The position numbers and the translations under genes were made by a program. Below, piece after piece: positions 6,415-11,892 of a stretch of 11,892 bases of DNA; position 1 is the stretch's first letter, and every line of letters begins with the position of its first letter. Source of the stretch: Bacteroidales bacterium UBA1035 (GTDB taxonomy: Bacteria > Bacteroidota > Bacteroidia > Bacteroidales > Dysgonomonadaceae); assembly GCA_002316835.1 (NCBI GenBank), contig DCEG01000002.1, forward strand, positions 12,903 through 24,794. The letters run 5' to 3'. The notes below the pieces were generated by a model. The model did no database searches. It was not told where the DNA came from and was given only the letters and a program-made list of their open reading frames with translations.

Positions 6415-8289
6415 ATGGATTTCAAGTACGACATAATTGTGGTAGGTGCCGGGCACGCCGGATGCGAAGCAGCCACGGCAGCAGCCAATCTAGGCTCGAA
6501 GACATTGCTCATAACAATGGATATGAATAAAATTGCCCAAATGAGCTGTAATCCTGCTGTAGGAGGTATCGCTAAAGGACAGATTGTGCGCGAAATTGAC
6601 GCATTGGGCGGGCAAATGGGAATAGTCAGCGACAAAACTGCTATACAATTCCGTATGCTTAACCGTTCCAAAGGCCCTGCAATGTGGAGTCCGCGCGTGC
6701 AAAGCGATCGTGCGAAATTCATCGATACATGGCGTTCGATTATCGAAAACACGCCCAACCTCTACATGTGGCAGGATACCGTTACGCATCTTTTTTTCGA
6801 GAACGGAGCAGTTACTGGTGTGAAAACACGTATGGGAGTTGAGTTTTTTGCAAAATCCATTATTCTTACCAACGGAACATTTCTAAACGGATTAATCCAT
6901 ATAGGTAAAGTGCAGATTGGCGGCGGGCGAATGTCGGAACCGGCTTCTTTCGGGATGACAGAGCAACTTCAAGATTTCGGCTTCAAAACCGATAGAATGA
7001 AAACCGGCACACCGGTACGCATAGACGGGAGAAGTGTAGACTTTTCGTTGATGGAAGAACAACCGGGAGACGAAGATTTCCACAAGTTTTCTTACTTGGA
7101 TAACGTTCAGCGTGAGCTTACTCAACGCAGTTGTTGGATAACCTATACGTCGGACGCAGTGCACGATTTACTTCGTAAAGGATTGCACGATTCTCCGCTT
7201 TATAACGGACAGATCCAAAGCATCGGGCCTCGCTATTGCCCGAGTATTGAGACGAAAATAGTCACGTTTTCCGAGAAAACAAGCCACCAGCTTTTCCTTG
7301 AACCGGAAGGCGAAACCACGCACGAATACTATCTCAACGGATTCTCCTCTTCCCTACCCTTGCAAACGCAATTAGAAGCGCTGCAAGCCGTTCCGGGTTT
7401 CAGAAACGCACATATTTACCGTCCCGGATATGCTATTGAATATGACTTTTTCGATCCTCGTCAACTAAACCCCACCCTCGAAACAAAACTGGTGAAAAAC
7501 CTGTTTTTTGCAGGCCAAATAAACGGAACTACAGGTTACGAAGAAGCCGGCGGACAAGGCATCATTGCAGGAATAAATGCACATATCAATTGTCACGGAG
7601 GAACTGAATTCACGCTTCGAAGAGACGAAGCGTATATCGGTGTACTTATCGACGACCTTATAACAAAAGGCGTAGATGAGCCTTATCGTATGTTCACTTC
7701 CCGAGCAGAATACCGCATCCTGCTACGCCAGGACAATGCAGACGAAAGACTCACAAAACGGGCATACGATCTTGGGCTTGCCACTTCTGGAAGAATGATT
7801 TTGCTGGAAGAAAAGCAAAAAGAAGTGCAAAAAGTCATCGACTTTGTAAGTAATTTCTCAATAAAAGCAGACCGAATAAATCCATATTTAGAAACGCTAA
7901 ATACAGCTCCGCTGAAGCACGGCGTGAAACTTTTAGATCTTCTCACGCGTCCTCATATCGATCTGGGAGTAATGGCAAAAGAAATAGCTTCGTTGAAAGA
8001 GCTGTTGTCAACTATCCCAAATCGACAGCAAGAAATTATAGAATCTGCCGATATCAAAATAAAATACGAAGGCTACATCAAGCGTGAAAAGCTGATGGCT
8101 GACAAGATAAATCGACTGGAAGACATCAAAATTAAAGACAAATTCAATTACAATGGCATCCAATCGTTGTCCACCGAGGCAAGACAAAAACTAACCTCTA
8201 TCAACCCTGAGACCATTGCACAGGCAAGCCGAATTCCCGGAGTTTCGCCTAATGACATATCGGTTTTATTGGTACTCCTCGGAAGATAA
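6415..8289 (+). CDS. mnmG: tRNA uridine-5-carboxymethylaminomethyl modification enzyme MnmG (GidA)
   Basis: A 624-residue FAD protein that, with MnmE, installs the (carboxymethyl)aminomethyl group at C5 of wobble uridine 34 in several tRNAs; it acts in the cytoplasm. The N-terminal FAD-binding Rossmann motif is GAGHAGCEAA at 11-20, followed by SCNPAVGGIAKG at 44-55. PRYCPSIETKIVTF at 272-285 holds Cys275, matching the conserved functional cysteine. GTTGYEEAGGQG at 381-392 and DEPYRMFTSRAEYR at 421-434 are hallmark blocks, and the C-terminal helical MnmE/tRNA-binding domain is complete to LLGR. Length is normal. A TTG at 6394 in the same frame would add seven residues but lies inside the -7 promoter element, and the ATG at 6415 places MDFKYDIIVVGAG like other family members. 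MnmE is not in the window. The gene ends 64 bases before apt, with a parS-like site in the gap. Confidence 0.97.
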   Translation: MDFKYDIIVVGAGHAGCEAATAAANLGSKTLLITMDMNKIAQMSCNPAVGGIAKGQIVREIDALGGQMGIVSDKTAIQFRMLNRSKGPAMWSPRVQSDRAKFIDTWRSIIENTPNLYMWQDTVTHLFFENGAVTGVKTRMGVEFFAKSIILTNGTFLNGLIHIGKVQIGGGRMSEPASFGMTEQLQDFGFKTDRMKTGTPVRIDGRSVDFSLMEEQPGDEDFHKFSYLDNVQRELTQRSCWITYTSDAVHDLLRKGLHDSPLYNGQIQSIGPRYCPSIETKIVTFSEKTSHQLFLEPEGETTHEYYLNGFSSSLPLQTQLEALQAVPGFRNAHIYRPGYAIEYDFFDPRQLNPTLETKLVKNLFFAGQINGTTGYEEAGGQGIIAGINAHINCHGGTEFTLRRDEAYIGVLIDDLITKGVDEPYRMFTSRAEYRILLRQDNADERLTKRAYDLGLATSGRMILLEEKQKEVQKVIDFVSNFSIKADRINPYLETLNTAPLKHGVKLLDLLTRPHIDLGVMAKEIASLKELLSTIPNRQQEIIESADIKIKYEGYIKREKLMADKINRLEDIKIKDKFNYNGIQSLSTEARQKLTSINPETIAQASRIPGVSPNDISVLLVLLGR

Positions 8290-8294
8290 ATTAC

Positions 8295-8316
8295 AAATGT
8301 TTCACGTGGAACATTT
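8295..8316. promoter_or_regulatory. parS: parS-like ParB-binding site (core 8298-8313)
   Basis: The 16 bases TGTTTCACGTGGAACA at 8298-8313 differ from the canonical chromosomal parS TGTTTCACGTGAAACA at a single position. That change is a substitution commonly tolerated in natural parS sites. The core is extended by AAA on the left and TTT on the right, giving a 22-base inverted repeat centred on CACGTG that is symmetric except for one base pair. It lies 8 bases after the mnmG stop in the intergenic gap, not in a coding region. Established knowledge: ParB (Spo0J) binds such sites, spreads using CTP, and helps load SMC and segregate origins. Function here is inferred from the match; no parA or parB gene is in the window. 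Confidence 0.82.
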
Positions 8317-8331
8317 CGAAATAAAACACAC

Positions 8332-8347
8332 ATTTATAATTATAAAT
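8332..8347. repeat. 16-base AT-only perfect palindrome before apt
   Basis: ATTTATAATTATAAAT at 8332-8347 equals its own reverse complement across all 16 bases and ends 6 bases before the apt ATG. It overlaps the expected ribosome-loading region. It could be an operator or unwinding-prone element, but composition alone makes AT palindromes fairly common here, so function is speculative. Confidence 0.4.
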
Positions 8348-8353
8348 TAAAAT

Positions 8354-8884
8354 ATGAGTATTGAAACATTAACCTCTGCAGTAAGAAACATTCCTGACTT
8401 CCCTATCAAAGGAATCCAATTCAAAGACATCACTACCCTCTTTCAATCTCCTGAGCATTTGAAAGAATTGTCTGATATTCTTTACGAGAGATACAAAGAC
8501 AAAGGCATTACAAAAGTTGTGGGAATTGAGTCACGCGGGTTTTTTATGGGCCCCGAATTAGCGGTAAGGTTAAATGCAGGATTTGTGCCCATCCGTAAAC
8601 CCGGAAAACTTCCTTATAAAGTTATTGAAGAAAAATACACGAAAGAATATGGGGAAGATGCCATTCAAATTCACGAAGATGCTATAGATAAAGACGACGT
8701 TGTTTTAATTCACGATGATCTGCTGGCTACCGGTGGTACTATGGTGGCAGCACATAAATTGGTGAAAAAGATGAACGCAAAGAAAATTTATATCAATTTT
8801 CTTATAGAACTGGAAGCTCTCAAAGGCCGTGCATTGTTCCCTGACGACGTAGAATTGAATACGATTCTGAAATTTGAAATATGA
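8354..8884 (+). CDS. apt: Adenine phosphoribosyltransferase
   Basis: A 176-residue cytoplasmic enzyme of normal family length that converts adenine and PRPP to AMP and pyrophosphate in purine salvage. Family motifs are all present: IPDFPIKGIQFKDIT at 13-27, the GIESRGF loop at 57-63, VPIRKPGKLP at 78-87 and the PRPP-binding segment VVLIHDDLLATGGTM at 116-130, where a His at 120 replaces the more usual Val before the Asp-Asp pair. IELEAL at 151-156 is also typical. Its TGA stop overlaps the uvrC ATG in the tetramer ATGA, implying translational coupling. No Bacteroidetes-type -7 box is evident in the short upstream gap, so it may be read from the mnmG promoter. Confidence 0.97.
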   Translation: MSIETLTSAVRNIPDFPIKGIQFKDITTLFQSPEHLKELSDILYERYKDKGITKVVGIESRGFFMGPELAVRLNAGFVPIRKPGKLPYKVIEEKYTKEYGEDAIQIHEDAIDKDDVVLIHDDLLATGGTMVAAHKLVKKMNAKKIYINFLIELEALKGRALFPDDVELNTILKFEI

Positions 8885-10677
8885 CGCAAGAGATACGAGA
8901 TACGCTAAAAATTATTCCTCAAGGGCCGGGTTGTTATCAATTTTTAGATGAAAAAGGCAAAATCATCTATGTTGGTAAAGCCAAAAACCTGAAGAAGAGA
9001 GTATCCTCGTATTTCAATAAAACTCAGGAAAACCCTAAAACACGTATTCTTGTTCGAAATATCCGTCAGATAAAATATATCGTGGTTAATACTGAAGAAG
9101 ATACTTTTCTTCTCGAAAATAACCTGATTAAGGAACTGAAACCGCGATATAACGTGATGCTAAAGGACGATAAGTCCTACCCTTCCATCGTCATAAAAAA
9201 CGAATATTTCCCACGCGTTTTCAAAACACGAAATATTATAAAGGACGGCTCAAAATATTTTGGCCCTTACACATCCGTTGTAGCGGTTGATGCCCTTATT
9301 GATATATTCAGAAGAATTTATCGTATAAGGACGTGCAGGCTAAATTTAACTCCGGAAAATATTGCAGCCGGAAAATTTAAAGTTTGCCTGGAATATCACA
9401 TCAAAAGATGCGACGCACCTTGTGTTGGCTTTCAATCACTGGAAGATTACAATAAAAACATCTCAGAAATTACAGAAATTCTGAAGGGAAATATCTCTAT
9501 CATCGAGAAACAAATTATCGATGAAATGCAACATTGCTCTGATAACCTTCGATTTGAGGAAGCACAACGGTTGAAAGAAAAGCTCTCTTTAATTCATAAC
9601 TTCAAGGAAAAATCTCAGGTAATAAGCAACGTCCACTACAATTTAGATGTTTATGGTTTCGCGGAAGACGAAAACTCTGCATACATAAATTACCTGCATG
9701 TAGTGAACGGCGGCATTATTCAGGCATACACTTTTGAGTATAAGAAAAAATTAGATGAAACCCCCGAAGAACTTTTGGGTTTAGGAATTGTAGAAATGCG
9801 GCAACGATTTGGAAGCGAATCGAAAGAAATCATCGTTCCTTTTATTCCTGAGCTTCTACTTTCAGGAGTAGAATTTACAATTCCACAGCGCGGTGACAAA
9901 CGAAAATTGTTGGAACTCTCAGAGAAGAACGTAAGACAGTTTAAAGTGGATAAACTGAAAAAAGCAGAAATGTTAAATCCTGAGCAACGTGCAACGCGAA
10001 TTTTAAAAACAGTACAAAAAGATTTGCGGATGAAAGAAATCCCATGGCATATCGAATGTTTTGACAATTCGAATATTCAGGGTTCAAATCCGGTAGCAGC
10101 ATGTGTTGTTTTTAAAAAGGCTAAACCATCGAAAAAGGATTACAGACATTTTAACATTAAGACCGTTGTAGGATCGGATGATTACGCATCAATGGCTGAA
10201 ATTATTTATAGACGCTACTCTCGTGCACTTAACGAAGGCTCTCCCCTGCCCCAACTTATTGTAATTGACGGCGGTAAAGGGCAATTGCACGCTGCTGTTG
10301 ATTCACTCCAGAAAATTGGTTTGTACGGAAAGGTTGCGATAATCGGAATTGCGAAGCGTTTGGAAGAAATTTATTTCCCCGAAGACTCCATTCCGCTCTA
10401 TATTGATAAAAATTCCGAAACGCTAAAACTCATCCAACAGCTTCGCGACGAAGCGCATCGATTTGGAATTACGCATCATCGAAACCGTCGAAGTAAATCT
10501 CAGGTTACTTCGGAGCTCGATCAAATTAAAGGGATCGGTAAAGAAACGAAAAAGAAACTTCTCTCCCACTTCAAAAGCATTAAACGGATAAAAGAAGCAG
10601 GTGAAGAAGATATCATTTCAGTTATCGGGAAAAGCAAGGGACTGCTGATTATCGATTATTTTAAAAATGTAAAATAA
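8881..10677 (+). CDS. uvrC: UvrABC system protein C (excinuclease subunit)
   Basis: A 598-residue excinuclease subunit that makes both incisions around a lesion after UvrA/UvrB damage recognition. Domains in order: GIY-YIG nuclease at about 15-95 (GCY at 17-19, YVGKAKNLKKR at 30-40, Glu79-Asn80 for the 3' cut). Next is a four-Cys set at 152, 169, 177 and 181, matching the iron-sulfur cluster cysteines reported for UvrC. Then a UVR/UvrB-interacting motif at about 212-238 (LRFEEAQRLKEKL) and an RNase H-like nuclease for the 5' cut with Asp395 (ECFDNSN), Asp463 (VIDGGKGQ) and His526 (DEAHRFG). Two helix-hairpin-helix motifs close the protein (IKGIGKETKKKL at 549-560 and about 577-595). All key residues are intact. 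It overlaps apt by 4 bases and precedes dtd by 4 bases. Confidence 0.97.
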   Translation: MTQEIRDTLKIIPQGPGCYQFLDEKGKIIYVGKAKNLKKRVSSYFNKTQENPKTRILVRNIRQIKYIVVNTEEDTFLLENNLIKELKPRYNVMLKDDKSYPSIVIKNEYFPRVFKTRNIIKDGSKYFGPYTSVVAVDALIDIFRRIYRIRTCRLNLTPENIAAGKFKVCLEYHIKRCDAPCVGFQSLEDYNKNISEITEILKGNISIIEKQIIDEMQHCSDNLRFEEAQRLKEKLSLIHNFKEKSQVISNVHYNLDVYGFAEDENSAYINYLHVVNGGIIQAYTFEYKKKLDETPEELLGLGIVEMRQRFGSESKEIIVPFIPELLLSGVEFTIPQRGDKRKLLELSEKNVRQFKVDKLKKAEMLNPEQRATRILKTVQKDLRMKEIPWHIECFDNSNIQGSNPVAACVVFKKAKPSKKDYRHFNIKTVVGSDDYASMAEIIYRRYSRALNEGSPLPQLIVIDGGKGQLHAAVDSLQKIGLYGKVAIIGIAKRLEEIYFPEDSIPLYIDKNSETLKLIQQLRDEAHRFGITHHRNRRSKSQVTSELDQIKGIGKETKKKLLSHFKSIKRIKEAGEEDIISVIGKSKGLLIIDYFKNVK

Positions 10678-10681
10678 AGCT

Positions 10682-11134
10682 ATGCGTTTATTAATTCAAC
10701 GGGTTTCCGAAGCTTCAGTAACAATTGACAGACAAGTGAAAAGCTCCATTAAAAAAGGACTGTTACTTTTTATAGGTATTGAAGAATCCGATACAAAAGA
10801 AGACATCGATTTTTTGTGTAAAAAGACCGTTAATTTACGTATATTTGACGACGAAAATGGGGTGATGAATAAATCAATTTTGGATACTAACGGTGACATT
10901 TTGGTTATTTCACAGTTTACGTTGCACGCCAGCACGAAAAAGGGGAACAGGCCATCATACATCAAGGCGGCAAAACCTAACATCTCCATTCCGTTGTATG
11001 TTGAATTCTGCGAAAAGCTAATCCATTCTCTTGGCAAGGGAATAAAAACAGGCGAATTTGGAGCAGATATGCAGGTACAACTTATTAACGATGGCCCGGT
11101 AACCATTTGGATTGACTCAAAAATTAAAGAATAA
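10682..11134 (+). CDS. dtd: D-aminoacyl-tRNA deacylase
   Basis: A 150-residue protein of normal length that hydrolyses D-amino acids (and mischarged glycine) from tRNA, keeping D-residues out of protein synthesis; cytoplasmic, homodimeric. The signature motifs are SQFTLHAST at 77-85 (active-site SQxTL), KGNRPSY at 87-93 and the NDGPVTIWIDS block at 136-146, containing the Gly138-Pro139 chirality-selecting dipeptide. The N-terminal MRLLIQRVSEASV is also typical. It starts 4 bases after the uvrC stop, and its own TAA stop shares one base with the next ATG (TAATG at 11132-11136), so it is within one tightly packed operon. Confidence 0.97.
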   Translation: MRLLIQRVSEASVTIDRQVKSSIKKGLLLFIGIEESDTKEDIDFLCKKTVNLRIFDDENGVMNKSILDTNGDILVISQFTLHASTKKGNRPSYIKAAKPNISIPLYVEFCEKLIHSLGKGIKTGEFGADMQVQLINDGPVTIWIDSKIKE

Positions 11135-11457
11135 TGACAATTCAGGAAGCTCAACAACAAGTAGATAAATGGATTAAGACATACGGCGTTCGATATTTCA
11201 GCGAACTAACAAACATGGCAATCCTTACGGAAGAAGTGGGTGAATTAGCACGTAACATGGCACGTACCTATGGTGACCAATCGTTTAAACAATCCGATTT
11301 ATCAAAGAACCTATCCGATGAAATGGCGGATGTGCTGTGGGTCTTACTTTGTCTGGCTAACCAAACCGGTGTAGATTTAACAGATGCGTTAAAGAAAAAT
11401 ATTGAGAAAAAGACAAAAAGAGATAATACAAGACATAAAGAAAACAGTAAATTATAA
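11134..11457 (+). CDS. MazG-type nucleotide pyrophosphohydrolase
   Basis: A 107-residue single-domain MazG-like protein. The metal-binding acidic motifs of the all-alpha NTP pyrophosphatase superfamily are present: EEVGE at 33-37 (Glu34, Glu37) and DEMADVLW at 62-69 (Glu63, Asp66), the ExxE...ExxD pattern. Such small enzymes hydrolyse (d)NTPs or modified nucleotides to monophosphate and pyrophosphate, thereby cleaning the pool; the exact substrate cannot be read from sequence. The last 20 residues are strongly basic and polar (KKTKRDNTRHKENSKL) and lie beyond the helical core. The start overlaps the dtd stop by one base. It is followed by an 85-base gap before deoC. Confidence 0.9.
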   Translation: MTIQEAQQQVDKWIKTYGVRYFSELTNMAILTEEVGELARNMARTYGDQSFKQSDLSKNLSDEMADVLWVLLCLANQTGVDLTDALKKNIEKKTKRDNTRHKENSKL

Positions 11458-11542
11458 TCAAACAACTGTTAATATAATTCATTTAACGGTTAATAAATTT
11501 AGTTTTAAATTTCAAACAAAACAAACTCATCCTATTGATAAT
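11458..11542 (+). other. 85-base AT-rich gap before deoC
   Basis: This is the longest intergenic gap in the window. It holds an 11-base odd palindrome TTAACGGTTAA (11483-11493) and several 7-of-8 matches to the -7 consensus (for example TAAATTTC), which are expected by chance in such AT-rich sequence. There is no convincing terminator hairpin with a U-run. A separate deoC promoter or operator is possible but not demonstrated. Confidence 0.3.
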
Positions 11543-11892
11543 ATGAATACTACGAGCAAATACACCGAAGTGTTAAAAAAATATCCGCTACACGTTTCGG
11601 ATACTGAAATAACGGAAAAAGTAAATAAAATAATCGGAGATAAATTCAATGAAAATAACACGTCTGAAGTACACAAAAGAATTTATTCGTGCATTGATCT
11701 CACAACACTTAATACTACGGATTCCAAAGAAGATGTATGGAAATTTGTTGAGAGAGTGAATATTTTCGAAGATAATAATCCGGAAATGCAGAACGTTACT
11801 GCAATTTGTGTGTTTCCAAACTTTGCCAAAACAGTAAAGGAGGCTTTAACGGTTGACGTTAAAATCGCTTGTGTATCCGGTGGATTTCCGAG
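11543..11892 (+). CDS. deoC: Deoxyribose-phosphate aldolase, N-terminal 116 residues (runs off the right edge)
   Basis: The frame opens at an ATG at 11543 and continues uninterrupted to the window end. Recognisable DERA blocks are CIDLTTLNTTDS (about residues 51-62), NVTAICVFPNF (about 84-94) and VKIACVSGGFP (about 105-115). Family knowledge: the enzyme cleaves 2-deoxyribose 5-phosphate into glyceraldehyde 3-phosphate and acetaldehyde through a Schiff-base lysine. That lysine and the assisting acid residues lie past the edge. The N-terminal extension of about 50 residues before the DLTTL motif is longer than in the E. coli enzyme and resembles the longer Bacteroidetes form I recall. It may continue the upstream operon or have its own promoter in the 85-base AT-rich gap. 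Start chosen as the only ATG in frame after the MazG-like stop. Confidence 0.9.
   Translation, partial: MNTTSKYTEVLKKYPLHVSDTEITEKVNKIIGDKFNENNTSEVHKRIYSCIDLTTLNTTDSKEDVWKFVERVNIFEDNNPEMQNVTAICVFPNFAKTVKEALTVDVKIACVSGGFP

Overview
The window looks like ordinary chromosome from a member of the Bacteroidota, most likely the order Bacteroidales. The evidence is the protein sequences themselves (Bacteroidetes-type alpha-2-macroglobulin lipoprotein, fused SpmA-SpmB protein, YbeY with a Bacteroidetes-like metal site). It also includes the A-rich, Shine-Dalgarno-poor leaders before most starts and several exact matches to the Bacteroidetes -7 promoter element TAnnTTTG. The gene run mnmG-apt-uvrC-dtd-MazG-like-deoC matches an order I recall from Bacteroidales genomes. 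Family or genus cannot be fixed from the sequence alone.

Left part (minus strand, 1-3548): a large alpha-2-macroglobulin-like lipoprotein runs off the left edge, so only its first 909 residues are present. Upstream of it lies a small membrane-anchored protein with two helix-hairpin-helix modules. Both read leftward and may be co-transcribed. Middle (plus strand, 3624-6334): divergently from these come a fused SpmA-SpmB-like nucleoside-recognition membrane protein, the rRNA-maturation endoribonuclease YbeY, and an endonuclease/exonuclease/phosphatase-fold hydrolase of unknown substrate. Right part (6415-11892): mnmG (tRNA wobble uridine modification), apt (adenine salvage), uvrC (nucleotide excision repair), dtd (D-aminoacyl-tRNA deacylase), a small MazG-type nucleotide pyrophosphohydrolase and the 5' part of deoC (deoxyribose-phosphate aldolase). 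From apt to the MazG-like gene the coding regions overlap or nearly touch, so they are probably one transcription unit devoted to RNA/DNA quality control and nucleotide salvage.

The best non-coding signal is a 16-base ParB-binding parS-like site (8298-8313) inside a 22-base near-palindrome, in the 64-base gap between mnmG and apt. It suggests that the window lies in the origin-proximal segregation domain of the chromosome. An AT-only 16-base perfect palindrome sits between it and the apt start. Three exact -7 promoter elements precede the spm fusion, the phosphatase-fold gene and mnmG. No RNA genes, mobile elements or CRISPR arrays were seen. No gene-free stretch exceeds about 85 bases. I found no convincing new multi-gene system here; the window is mostly conserved core genome with a few points worth checking.
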